Source of the DNA: Monosporascus cannonballus
Lineage: Eukaryota; Ascomycota; Sordariomycetes; Xylariales
NCBI GenBank assembly: GCA_004154925.1
Contig: QJNS01000252.1
Span: 47,332 to 111,331, forward strand
DNA: 64,000 nucleotides
Direction: 5' to 3'
Shown: piece after piece, positions 22,433-33,150 of the stretch
How positions within the stretch are numbered: the stretch's first letter is position 1
Layout: the number at the start of each line of letters is the position of its first letter
Made by a program: the position numbers and the translations under genes
The notes under the pieces: model-generated
Databases searched by the model: none
What the model was told of the DNA's origin: nothing
The model's input: the letters and a program-made list of their open reading frames with translations, nothing else

Positions 22433-23665
22433 TCAGCAGACACGAACGCCCCTCCCGACACTCCCCGTCTCAAAGACCTCGACCAGGCCGGACCCGACAG
22501 CCTCCCGTAGGACCCAGTCGAAGGAGAGCCCGTAGAACTGGCGCCACTTCCTCGTCCGCCCGGGGAGGACGCCGGCAAACTCCCCGCGCGAGTGCTTTCT
22601 TGCGCGCCGCGCCTCGGTCCCGGCGACGCCCCCGACCCACCTGTCTCGCAAGACACTCTCCGGCGCCTCGCGGAAGCGCGTCCTGCCCAGCAGCCAGACG
22701 AGGTGTTCCAGCGCTGCCGACAGGAGCTTGAGGAACGTGCCGTTTCCCGGCACGGCGAGTTTCAATTCTGTGGCGGCACTGCCGCTATGCGCCGCCATCG
22801 CCGCCGCCGACGCGCTCCGCGACCTGCCTCCGCTTCCCCCGGCGTTGTGCACGGCCCCTTCGCCGCCCACTGTTCCGAGCGAGCCTGCTGGTTGTCTGGA
22901 GACCGTCTCGAGCGAAGTAAGCGTCCCCTTATCTTCGGGGCGCGAGTAGAGGTTCATCGTACTCGAAATGGCGGCGTAGCTGGCGATCCCTATATGATGC
23001 GCCGTGAGAAAGCCAGCCTGAATGAGCTGGCTAGTTTGTGTCTCGGAAAGCGACTCGCCCCTCACGGTTTGCGTGCCGGGATTGCATTTCATGTAGGCTA
23101 CGAACGCATCCTTTGTGCTCTCGTCCAAGCTCGGCGAGTCCCTGACCATCTGCTCGAAGTCCGCAGCCAAGATGAGCGTCTCCCCGATGTCGCCGCGTTT
23201 GGCCACCACTATCCTACGCAGAAAACCCGATCGCCCAAGTTCCGCGATTTCCCGTTCGACGGTGCTCGGTGACGACAGCAAGGTCTGAACGTGAGAAACA
23301 GTCACAATCGGGGGGAGCCGTTTCCGATAATTCAACACCTCGGCTATCCTCGTCGAATTCATACCCGCGGCTTCCTGGGGCATCGGGGAGAACATGTGAG
23401 TCCGTATATAGTGAATCGCTTGCGCGGTATCTCTCAGGTTCAGGTCGGTCGCGAGGGCCGTGACAAGCCCGACGTCAAGTAGTTTGTCGTCGAAGAAATC
23501 ATCGTCATCTTCGCGGCCAGCCGCCTGCCTGCCTCCCGCAGTGCTCGATTTGCGGTGGGTTGGAGCGGACGGTCGCGATGATGAAGGCGAGGATCTCTTT
23601 GCGCTCCCGAATCCCTTAGACTTCCTAACCCGGCTCGGGCGTCCTAAAATTGCTCGTAAGCTCAT
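22433..23665 (-). CDS. STK19: STK19-family winged-helix protein
   Basis: Single-exon 410-aa protein. The N-terminal 55 residues are basic and Ser-rich, with a nuclear localisation-like stretch (GRPSRVRKSKGFGSAKR), followed by an acidic DDDDFFDD. From about residue 60 the sequence follows the Stk19 family. It contains LRDTAQAIHYIRTHMFSPM, then NYRKRLPPIVTVSHVQTLLS, then a winged-helix-like STVEREIAELGRSGFLRRIV, and near the end FLKLLSAALEHLVWLLGRTR and FYGLSFDWVLREAVGSGLVE. Human STK19 was named a kinase but is now described as a winged-helix DNA-binding factor of transcription-coupled repair. No kinase motifs (VAIK, HRD, DFG) are present here, which agrees. A Gly/Ser/Ala-rich linker in the middle (about residues 265-300) looks fungal-specific. 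It is divergent from the histidine phosphatase gene, with 684 bp between starts. Confidence 0.85.
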   Translation of the reverse strand: MSLRAILGRPSRVRKSKGFGSAKRSSPSSSRPSAPTHRKSSTAGGRQAAGREDDDDFFDDKLLDVGLVTALATDLNLRDTAQAIHYIRTHMFSPMPQEAAGMNSTRIAEVLNYRKRLPPIVTVSHVQTLLSSPSTVEREIAELGRSGFLRRIVVAKRGDIGETLILAADFEQMVRDSPSLDESTKDAFVAYMKCNPGTQTVRGESLSETQTSQLIQAGFLTAHHIGIASYAAISSTMNLYSRPEDKGTLTSLETVSRQPAGSLGTVGGEGAVHNAGGSGGRSRSASAAAMAAHSGSAATELKLAVPGNGTFLKLLSAALEHLVWLLGRTRFREAPESVLRDRWVGGVAGTEARRARKHSRGEFAGVLPGRTRKWRQFYGLSFDWVLREAVGSGLVEVFETGSVGRGVRVC

Positions 23666-24349
23666 TTTTGGTCCAGTAGGACATCAGATCAGAGACCGGT
23701 TACAAGAAAGCTGGAGTTTTTTTTTTTGCTATTTGAAGGATTGGTTCCGTGGTGTTTGGGCTGGAACATGGTCCGATTTGTTGCTTGGAGTGAGCCAAGT
23801 GGCAAGGCTACAACCACACGCATGGTTACCTGCAATACGTAATGTTGTAGCTTCAACCGGTGTACGAGTAAAGTAGACATGTACACACGCTGCCTGCCCT
23901 ATCCAGCCTTGCCAGCCACTCGATGCTTTTGGGGGCGCATAAGACTTACCTAGTAGAAAACATTCTTTATATCCAGGAAGCAGGCAGGCCTCACGTCGAA
24001 TTCCACATTTGCCAAGCACAAATTCGAACATGGAAAGAATAGAATTAGGTAACGGTTCCGCCCATGGGTACAATTTTCTACTGTGCACCTTGATTCTCCG
24101 CAGTACACACCTAAGTACATAGGTACATAAGTACTGTAGGTAGGTTCTGTGAGTCGATTCGCCGACTGCCCTTTCCATTCATCATCATAAGTCATATTGT
24201 GTTGTCAGTTCTGGGCAATAAACAATCAAGCTAGTCGTCTTCTACATGGATGCATACAATGAGACTCCGTCTCATACGTTCTCTTGACAACCTCTGGGGC
24301 AACATATTTAGTGGATATTCTATCATACAACAGGAACATATAATTCGAG
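23666..24349. promoter_or_regulatory. Divergent promoter region
   Basis: 684 bp between the STK19-like start (-) and the histidine phosphatase start (+). It contains an A/T tract (23720-23730) and several overlapping TAGGTAC/TACATAGGTAC motifs around 24108-24136. It should carry both promoters; no TATA box is clear. Confidence 0.5.
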
Positions 24350-25411
24350 ATGGCTCCCACCGTCGTCCTAATACGCCACGGTGAAGCCTTGCATAGTAGG
24401 TGTAGCCCTCTAGTCATGCTAGACTAGTTGCTAATCGTTTCCCCAGACCTTGCAGATAAGTCTTCCCAGCTTAAGAAATCGCCGCGAGTTCTGACACCTG
24501 GAAACATGAGTGGGAGTTACCAGACCCGGAGCTGACAAAGAAGGGTCTGGAGCAATGCAGCAAACTCGCGGCAGACCTCGAGGAGAGACTTCCGTTTAGT
24601 GGGGACGAGTGCCGAATAGTCGTGAGCCCGTTAAAGCGTACGCTGCAAACCGTCCGACACGGCCTCCAGTGGCTTCGGAACCTCGATGTCCCAGTCGAAG
24701 TTCGGGCGGAATGGCAGGTACGCTTTGTCCGGCGACACATCGAGCTCTGCGTGGAGGTTCATGACTAAACCCATATAGGAGACATCTGACAGCCCATGTG
24801 ACATCGGTACCGAGGTAGCTCTGCTACGGAAGGATTGGCCCGATTTCGATTTCTCAGGACTTGACCCCGTCTATCCGCAGAAGATTGGCTTGTATAAAGC
24901 TTCAGAGGATGCCTTTCGTCAGCGAGCCTCTTTCGCCATCCGCTGGTTATTCGAGCGGCCTGAGAAATGCATTGTCGTCGTCACTCGTAAGTAACTACCG
25001 GATGCATGTCTCCCACTTTCATCGCGCAAGAATATATGGTTCCAGCGCGGCGTTTCCAGTCCGTTGCCTTGAGAGATGTCACCAGCCGTCCTCCCGTTGT
25101 TTTGAGGAGTTATTGACTTCCGCGTTGTAGATTCAGGTTTCCTAAAAAGAGCAGTAAGTCATATCCACTCCGGTCGAGAGTGCTCACCAAGTTTGAACCA
25201 TAGCCGACGACATCCAGCCACTTGAAGGCCTACCAGAAATGGCGATGGCTAATTGTATGCCCAGTTAAATACTGGCGAGTCCGACCGGTTCCAGAATGTC
25301 GAGTACAGAATATACGAGTTCGACGATGACTCCGAGGAGCCTCGGCTAAGAGAAATTGATAGGAGGAAGCCGCTCGAGTCTCATCCAGATGCTGAAGAGA
25401 GGCAGTCTTGA
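24350..25411 (+). CDS. Histidine phosphatase (phosphoglycerate mutase-like), 5 exons
   Basis: Spliced by eye into a 221-aa protein. Exons are 24350-24395, 24476-24717, 24779-24986, 25131-25153 and 25265-25411; all four introns have GT..AG ends and frame is kept throughout. Exon 1 gives MAPTVVLIRHGEALH with the catalytic RHG motif. Exon 2 gives WELPDPELTKKGLEQC and the substrate-pocket segment VVSPLKRTLQT. Exon 3 carries the RAEWQETSDSPCDIGT region and ends IVVVT. The second catalytic His comes from the join into exon 4 (THSGFLKRA). Exon 5 ends in an acidic tail. This matches small fungal PGAM-family proteins (Pmu1/YOR283W type), usually broad phosphatases rather than glycolytic mutases. The weakest junction is intron 1, whose acceptor (TTAAG) is forced by an in-frame TAA just upstream; the exon-4 mini-exon is strongly supported by the motif. 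Confidence 0.8.
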
Positions 25412-27362
25412 TCACGCAGGGGGGATAGGACGTCCGCAAGGAAGAGTTAGGGGACGAATTAACGGACCAATTCGACGCGGTTCCATAGAGATAATAGCAG
25501 CGATTCTGTTTCTTCTTCCAAAAACGCAGCCATCTGATCTCTCAGTATTGCAGGACCAGACTTAACTTGAAGGAGTAGCACTGAACAAGGCTGATCACCT
25601 ACTGGCTTGGGATGGTCTCTGGGATTCAAAAATCACGAGCAGTACCTGGCGCTGCGTCATAGAATGTTGCCGAGATTTACCATAGGAAGCCAATACTTAT
25701 AGAAACTGAATTCCCTCAAACGAACGGCTTATGATACTCTTGCACTTGACTCCACTCAGAGGACGGTAGACTCCCGCCCTTCTAAACAACCTTGAGGTTG
25801 GGAATCATTTGCTGTCGAATGTGAAGATCAAAGGTTGAAAATTTGGGCCAAGCACACAAGGTAAGAAATGTCTGTAGTGGGGCTTCGGGCCTCAGGCATC
25901 GAGCACCTGTGTGGGGGGGGCAAGCAAGTCAGACTGGGGACTCCACCGGTATTCCGCACTTGTCAGCTTACCCAAGTACCTACATAATATATAGACTCAG
26001 CTGATCTGGGCTTTGTTATTGGATTCCAACTCTCGGGCTGTGGCCCTCCCGCTCTTTTACACGATCAGAGATTCATGTGACACTTGAGATAATCTGAAGG
26101 CCACTAACGCTTCAGTAGAAGTAGTAAGAGAGTGCCACTGGAATGTCATGGGCACTTGACGACTCCATATGCTTGTCCATCCTTCGTAGTGGCAAGCAAC
26201 TCAGATGGCGCGCACGAGGCGGGTCTGCTATATACGTGCGGTGTCCTGACTCTGAGTGGCTGCCTCAACGTCCATCAAGATGCTCGATCGTACGCACGCG
26301 CTTATGCTCCTAGGAGGGCCCGAATCCCTATCACACCATTCTTACAAGAGGTCAGGGCAGGACATCAGACTCAGTCAATCCCACGATGACTTGACCGATC
26401 TAATCTTGCTTGCTCCGGCTGGTATGACCTTGCGATTAGGAAGCAATGGGAGCAATTTCGCGTCGCAGGAGGGAGATGCAGCTGCTCACGGGACTATTGC
26501 CGATTGTCGTGTTTACCAGACACGATGATGAAAAAAAAGTATGACTAGCTATGTGCCGTATTAGCGATAGTCTCGTGCCAGACTTTAGAATAGGGCCAGG
26601 ACAGGAAGGAGGTTGTGTTGTCTTAGCGGCTCTAAGGCATCTCCATCTCTCTGTAAGTCCATCGGCCAGTCAGCCTCTACACGTGTAGACACGATGGAGC
26701 ATGATTCGTCCTTGTCCTTGGTTTCGGACCCGCAGCCTTGTATACTGCATCTTGTTGCGACACAACGGCGAGTCTCGTGAGACAATAAATAACTCCCTTG
26801 TTTTCACATGTACGACTGTACATCGTTCTAAGTGAAGAGGAGACGTTGTGGTAGTCATAAGGCGTTTTAAAGCTTGCGGTCCTCGTCGCCACGTCTCCCT
26901 TTGGTTGTGGATATTTAAAGAGAACCCGAAAACCAGTTTTCCTCCATTTCCTCTGTTTCAAGCCTTCTGGCCTTGGACCACCAACCTTTTCTTTGGCGCT
27001 CATTTGGTACTTGTACCGTGCTTACTACCACTACCCGGCCGCCTAGACCAACCCTACCTATCCAGGCCTAGAGTTACTGGTAGGTACTTAAGTACCTAAT
27101 AGGGTACGTAGCCGTGTCAGCCCGCGTTCCTGTGGCGTTCTGGTTGTTCCAACATTTCGTCATTGTACATTTGCAAATCGCTTGCACGAGAATATTCTCT
27201 TAGGGAGCTGCCTGCATAATCAACAGGTTCAAAAATCCCATCTTACAGAGTATAATCTCCTTACCAGCGGGCCCGACTCCATCCTGAGTTATATTGCCCT
27301 TTATGTAGCCTGAACAGCCTCTCAGCTGAGATTTTTGGGATATTCAATTGTGACCGCCAGCC
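25412..27362. other. Intergenic gap upstream of PPN1
   Basis: About 1.95 kb without a supported gene. It holds a perfect 18-bp palindrome TAGGTACTTAAGTACCTA (27081-27098), 265 bp upstream of the PPN1 start, and a short G run near 25912. Open frames at 26.1-26.5 kb have no recognisable features. Confidence 0.5.
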
Positions 27363-29477
27363 ATGAGGTTATTCAGGGGAACATGGTTGGTAGTGCTGGG
27401 AACCACTGCCATTGGTGCACCCCGTCCCCCATTACCACCCTCAGCAGCAGCACATGCAGACGCGGGCCAGATCGTTCTAATGGCGGGTGACAATATCGAT
27501 AGCGGCCTACATGTCGCATCACCACGGCGCAAATTGAATGGAAGGTTCCTACATATAACCGATCTACATCCAGACGAATACTACAAACCTCATGCATCGA
27601 CCAAAGAAGGATTTGCTTGTCACCGCGGAGAAGGCCCAGCTGGCGCATATGGCGCCGAGACTTCGGACTGCGACTCGCCCTTTTCGTTGGTCAATGCCAC
27701 CTTGGACTGGATCAGCGCCAACTTGAAAGACTTGGTCGACTTCGTTGTTTGGACCGGCGACTCGGCACGCCATGATAGCGATACCTATCATATACCCCGC
27801 CACAACTCTGAGATCATCAAGACCAACCGCATCATCGCTGATAAGTTCGCCGAGACATTTTCCGATTCGAAGGGTTTGACCATCCCCGTGGTCCCGACGC
27901 TGGGAAATAATGATATCTACCCGCATAACGTTTTGATGCTAGGACCTAACGACATTCTCCGAGCCTACACCGATATATGGAGACATTTTATCCCCCAAGA
28001 GCAACGCCACTCTTTCGAGCATGGCGGTTGGTTCTACGTCGAGGTTATTCCGGACAAGCTTGCTGTGTTCAGTCTGAACACTTTGTATTTCTTCGACCGC
28101 AATGGAGGCGTCGACGATTGCGTCGCGCCCTCAGAGCCAGGGTATAAGCACTTCGAATGGCTACGCGTCCAGTTACAGTTCTTACGGCGCCGGGGGATGA
28201 AGGCCATCTTGATGGGTCATGTCCCACCTGCCAGGACCGAGGGCAAGCAGTTGTGGGAAGAGACGTGCTGGCAGAAATATACCCTTTGGTTGCAGCGGTA
28301 CCGCGACGTTGTTGTCGGCTCTCTCTATGGCCATATGAACATTGATCATTTCATCTTGCAGGACACCAAAGATATTGATCTCACCGTTATCAATCCCGCG
28401 GCCTGGAAGTCTAGCCGGACTCGCGAGTCGATGGACAATGATTTGTCCATCAAGTCGAGGACAGACTATCTCCTGGAGCTTCGAGACGCATGGTCCAAAC
28501 TACCAGATCCCTTGCTATACGCGAAAGAAGTGGGGGTAGAACAGAAGAAAAAGAACAAGAAGCACAAAAAGAAGAAGGGCAAGAACAAACTCGGCGGCCC
28601 ATGGGCGGAACGATATCAATTAAGCCTTATTAGCCCCAGCATTGTGCCTAATTTTTTCCCGAGTATTCGCATAATCGAGTACAACGTTAGCGGACTCGAG
28701 GATGCTGCAACGTGGGTTGACACGGTGCGAGCCTTAGGTGACGATCCCAAGCTTCATCCCTACGAAGAAAGCGACGGCCGGGAATCAATCCTTGACGATG
28801 AGTTCTACGTCGACATGCACAAGGAGAAGAAGAAGGGCAAGAAAGGCAAGAAGCCCAAGAGTCCTCCGCTACACGTCCCAGATGGCCCGTCCGAAACAGC
28901 CCCTCCCGGTCCGGCGTACTCGCCTCAGCCGTTAACGTTCACCGGATTCACGCAGTACTACGCAAATCTGACGTACATCAACAACGACATCACGGCCGAC
29001 GGCGGCGGCGACCTCGGTGAGCTGAAATGGGACTCCGGAAAACACAGCGGCAAGAAGCCGAAGTTCGAGAAGCCGCGGCCCCGGGAGTTCACCTTCGAAG
29101 TCGAGTACAGCACGTCCGAAGACAAGGTCTACAAGCTCAAGGACCTGACTGTTCGGAGCTTCATCGACCTCGCCCACCGGATCGGGCAGACGTCCGCGAA
29201 GTCGGAGGTGGACGCGGAAAGATCCGAACGTGAAGACGAGGATGAGGATGCCAATACGGAGGAAGACCAGGATGAGTTTGAAGAGGACGAAGAGGATGAT
29301 GACTTTGACGACGATTCTGACGTGGAAGACGACGAATTTGATGCTGCGACGAAGAAAAAGAAGAAGGGCAAGAAGAAGAAAAAGCACGGGAAGTCAAACA
29401 AGACGTGGCTTTATTTCTTGAAGCACGCGTTTGTCAGCACCCGCACCGAGGAGGAGCTCATCGAGGAAATTTATTAA
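27363..29477 (+). CDS. PPN1: Endopolyphosphatase Ppn1
   Basis: A single-exon 704-aa vacuolar endopolyphosphatase that cuts long inorganic polyphosphate chains internally. The N-terminus MRLFRGTWLVVLGTTAIG is a signal sequence or anchor that would target the ER and vacuole. The calcineurin-like metallophosphoesterase domain has its metal-binding motifs in order: DLH (D67, H69), WTGDSARH (D133), GNND (181-184), GHVPP and GHMNIDHF. The ETCWQKYTLWLQRYRDVVVG block is characteristic of Ppn1. Three lysine-rich clusters (about residues 395-415, 480-500 and 670-690) and one strongly acidic Asp/Glu run (about 625-665) lie in the C-terminal part. Yeast Ppn1 is matured by proteolysis; the low-complexity segments are probable sites or inserts. 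The length matches fungal homologues. Start context is CAGCCATGAG. Confidence 0.95.
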   Translation: MRLFRGTWLVVLGTTAIGAPRPPLPPSAAAHADAGQIVLMAGDNIDSGLHVASPRRKLNGRFLHITDLHPDEYYKPHASTKEGFACHRGEGPAGAYGAETSDCDSPFSLVNATLDWISANLKDLVDFVVWTGDSARHDSDTYHIPRHNSEIIKTNRIIADKFAETFSDSKGLTIPVVPTLGNNDIYPHNVLMLGPNDILRAYTDIWRHFIPQEQRHSFEHGGWFYVEVIPDKLAVFSLNTLYFFDRNGGVDDCVAPSEPGYKHFEWLRVQLQFLRRRGMKAILMGHVPPARTEGKQLWEETCWQKYTLWLQRYRDVVVGSLYGHMNIDHFILQDTKDIDLTVINPAAWKSSRTRESMDNDLSIKSRTDYLLELRDAWSKLPDPLLYAKEVGVEQKKKNKKHKKKKGKNKLGGPWAERYQLSLISPSIVPNFFPSIRIIEYNVSGLEDAATWVDTVRALGDDPKLHPYEESDGRESILDDEFYVDMHKEKKKGKKGKKPKSPPLHVPDGPSETAPPGPAYSPQPLTFTGFTQYYANLTYINNDITADGGGDLGELKWDSGKHSGKKPKFEKPRPREFTFEVEYSTSEDKVYKLKDLTVRSFIDLAHRIGQTSAKSEVDAERSEREDEDEDANTEEDQDEFEEDEEDDDFDDDSDVEDDEFDAATKKKKKGKKKKKHGKSNKTWLYFLKHAFVSTRTEEELIEEIY

Positions 29478-31433
29478 AAGGCCCGCCTCGTTTGGGGCGT
29501 GTTTTAGCGGGCTTTCTCTGGAGTCCAGAAGGGATGGGATAGAGTCAGGGAAAGCATTCGGGACGGCGCTAGGAGTTGAGGATCTTGGGTAAGAAAGGGG
29601 GTGTACCTATATACCAGGATGGGAAATCATCTAGATGAACAAGCACGCGATTGCCGGTTACGTTTTGTTAAAGTGGCATTTTAAGGGGGGTATGGAAGCA
29701 TGGAAATCGCATTCGAACCGTAGGTCCAAGGCCACATGCATATCAATAAATACGGTCTTGTACTGATGATTCTAGTTTATGACGGAGATTTATGTAGATG
29801 AGGCTGGCATAACATCCCTCTCGATGACACCCGCTAGGTCACCGAGCCAACAAAGTCTCTGACCTCGAGATCGACGTGGGCGCCCGTCGCCGTCCGTGGT
29901 GCTGCACTACGAGCGGTAAGCATGCGAGTATAAATGCGATATGCTGCGATGGAGCCGGGGACGCTTGAACCGGAAGGCATGCTCAGAAGAATGAAAGCTT
30001 GTCGGCTGTCCCGCGACGCGGGCTCCGACCCCACGACCGAGACAGGTGGAGAGACGATCGAGGACTCGCCTACCTATCCCGGTGCCGGGGCAGTTCTACC
30101 GGGACAGGACGAGCACAGGCATGCCCACGCAGCTATATATACTAGGGATTGCGAAAGGTTCGGGCGTTGGGGCAGCAGCAGCAGCATACGTAGACCATAA
30201 CCGTAGCCCGTGGTGGGACGTTGCCAGGGGCTAGCTGTCTGCGAAAGACGCTGCAGGCCCCCGGCCCAATCGGGGATTACGTCGAGGCATCGCCAGATAG
30301 CCCCGGACCCGCAGGATGTGATGACCAGGAGGCCATCATGCATCGGCTCCGGTCTGCTGGGCGTGACCGCAGGGACGTTGGCGTGGTCGCCTTTATGCTG
30401 GTGGGATCTAGCTTGGGCATTTCCTGGCCGCCTCGCCCGATCCACCTACCAGGGGGCATAGCACGCACCCATGGCACGCGGACATGCGGCCCCCACACAC
30501 CTGTAACGTTGAGGCCTGGCACCGGAGCCACGTGCCGAAATATCTCCTGTGCTTATGGTAATCTAGACTCTGGACTGTAATAACGTCGTGCGGCGTAGGC
30601 GGGCCGGTAGTCGCTAGCGAGGTGTCCTCTTCTCGCGCGTGAAGCTGTCCGTGTAAGTCAGACTGTTTCGATTGATCGTGCGGAATAGAGCTCAAGGATC
30701 CTGCTCATATTTGGGTTCGTTTCAACTTTCAAGTGATGTGCGACTAACCACTCAAAAACGCGGTTGATGGGCGGTCTGGGTACCTAATAGCTAGCCTATC
30801 TCCCCTAATGCTTTGGAAGCCGTACGGGAAGATGCCAGAGCGGGAATCAACAGCGGACCTGGTAGCTTGCTTGACGCGATGCGTACCCCACTCCAAAACC
30901 CATTCTTTCTGAGGCGATAACTGTGATCGATATCCAAAACAAGGTGTGGTATATAGATTGTGACTTTTCCTTTCGGCTCCAGAAATGCGTGGGACATTAA
31001 GCGGACTGGATATAATATACACTTTCCGTTCCCACCCGGTATAGCCGTAACAAAAAAGCTACAAGCGCCGCCTCCCGTCCGCTCGCAATCCTCCCTAACC
31101 CCCAGTTAGTCGGGGCGTCCTCTCTGATTCACGTCCTTGCCTAGTACCTGCTAAAAAAAAGTAGTGACAGTATTCAGCTAGACTCCTCCGTTTATGCGGT
31201 GTCTTTCGCTCATGAGCTGAATCCCGAACGCCTCGCTTGGTCTGATCCACCTTGGATAGGAAAAGAAAAAGAAAACGGTAAGGCTGCGATGGCCCAATGG
31301 ACGACTATATGGCTTTTCGTCGCGTAGCGGATACCGTGTGGTGCTTCAGAGAAAGGAAAATGTTTGTTTGCACGTGAGTGCTAGTGTGGTATCTTAACGG
31401 TGTGGAAGGTGGATTTGCTTTTTTCCCTCTTTT
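29478..31433. other. Convergent intergenic gap with a GC-rich centre
   Basis: 1.96 kb between the PPN1 and receptor stops. The segment 29.83-30.6 kb is richer in G+C than its flanks and has open frames on both strands: 88 codons on + from an ATG at 29934, and 66 and 123 codons on -. It could hide a small orphan or decayed gene, but I cannot decide the strand and no family is recognised. Confidence 0.4.
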
Positions 31434-33150
31434 TTATATCCTGTTCATCCCCAGTGGATTCCTCCCTTCATAGTCATAAGCCGCCGGCGGCACTGGTGGT
31501 GGTGGTGACGACCTGGCATATGTTGCTGTCGCATCCCACCCAGCATGTTGAGGGGGTCGGGGCGCCGAGAACGAGCGCTGATGAGGCTGATACCTAGCCG
31601 CTTGACCGAAATAGTCGGGCGCTTGGCCGAAATAGTCTGGCGTACGTCGTCCATCTTCCAGGCTGGCGTATGGTTTTTCTGGGTGGATCGGTGACATCCC
31701 ATAGGACTCCGATTTGCTGTGTGATAGCATTTCATATGAACGGTTTTCCGGCTTCATATCGGCCCGCGCATCTTTCGACACAAACTCTTTGTTGGCTCGT
31801 TTGCCGCCCAGTGTCGCAAAATATTCTATCCAGCCAGTTACCATGGACCACCGGCCGAGTAAAATCAAAAGCCATATACCGTTCATCTAGGCACCGATTA
31901 GTCGCGATGAATCCACGGGCGAGATTACTCCCACTTACCGCCAGGAGGATGAGAACCGCTATGACAGTCGGTACACTGATTACTAGCGCTCCTGCCTCGT
32001 CAAGACATTGCTCTTTGTCGCCATGGTTCCTAATGAGACAGGCGACCCAGGGCAATGCAATGTTGCTGTCCTCCTTAACGGCCATAACGGTATTGTCCTG
32101 GAAAACGAAGACGATGGCGAAGAAGATGACGTCGGCCATAATGATCAACACGATGACAATACCGCGCCATTGCAGCTGAATAACGCGGCGTACTCGTCGA
32201 TACGCCTGGCGCGGTGTCATTGTACGGACACTGGCGGCGTACGAAGGCATGCCAGAGCCTTCCGTCGTGGCGCTGCTGTCGGCCAAGGAGGCAAGGTAAA
32301 CCTTGATGCAATACCCGAATGTCGAAAACTGGATGATCAGAGTCAAACCTCCAAAGACCAGTAGTGGAATCCAGAAATCGGCGAGACTGTTCTGATGGTT
32401 GATGTGGCACGTGGCGCCGAACCGGAATGACACCCCGCTTAGAGTTAATAGGACTATCAGACCGATGACAGGTATGCCCCAGCCCAATATCTGACAGAAC
32501 CACATGTAAGTCCGACCTACAACGAGCTGCCAGCAGATTTGGAGGTGGAGGGAGAGCGCCCTCAAGAATATCCACATAGCACCAGCCCATCCGCCACCTA
32601 GCAAGAAGGAACCGGAAGCAGCGCACACGGTACTTGTGTCCATCGCATGGGGAGTGATCTCGTTAAAGCATTGTTCTGGCTTCGCGACTAGCGGGATGAT
32701 AAACCCTAACTGTGTGCATGTCAGCGCGATGCTTTAGTGGTCCAAACTCTAGTTAGACTCACGTTCATTAGAACGATTGCGCATGTGAGAGATATGCTTA
32801 GATAATGGCGATGCGTCTTTTCGACGGGAAGTATGGTCCAAGACAAGAGCAAGAAGACACAGCAGACCATTCCGACGACGTTGATCCAATTGGCAACCGA
32901 GCTCATGTCGACAAAACTGTCCGGATATGCCCAATCCGTCAACGGGCAGGGGAGACAGCAGGGTAAATCAGGTATAAATTCCGCACACATCCTGCCCTCA
33001 ACGTCTGGTTTACTTTAGTGACAGACACTAGGTATCAATCAGGAGCGCTCTGAACTTACGTCCACCAACTTCAGGAAATAGGGCCTCCTGGAAGAACGGC
33101 GGCGGGCACAAGCCGCGCAGCAGGGTTGAGTTCGTTGTTGTGTTCGCCAT
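31434..33150 (-). CDS. Frizzled/Smoothened-like seven-TM receptor, 4 exons
   Basis: Spliced into a 518-aa membrane protein. Exons are 33060-33150, 32763-33004, 31939-32709 and 31434-31886. Introns (33005-33059, 32710-32762, 31887-31938) have GTAAGT, GTGAGT and GTAAGT donors and keep frame. The short N-terminus (MANTTTNSTLLRGLCPPPFF) has N-glycosylation-like sites and a Cys-rich stretch ending CCLPCPLTDWAYPD. Seven hydrophobic helices follow: NVVGMVCCVFLLLSWTIL, the segment around AIVLMNLGFIIPL, GSFLLGGGWAGAMWIFLRAL, GWGIPVIGLIVLLTLSGVSF, DFWIPLLVFGGLTLIIQF, RGIVIVLIIMADVIFFAIVF and TVIAVLILLAMNGIWLLILL. The loop SYAASVRTMTPRQAYRRVRR is a conserved cytosolic element of this fungal family. The C-tail is hydrophilic with Pro runs and a PDYFGQA direct repeat. 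This matches the uncharacterised fungal Frizzled-like GPCR class from memory; ligand and signalling partner are unknown. Confidence 0.88.
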
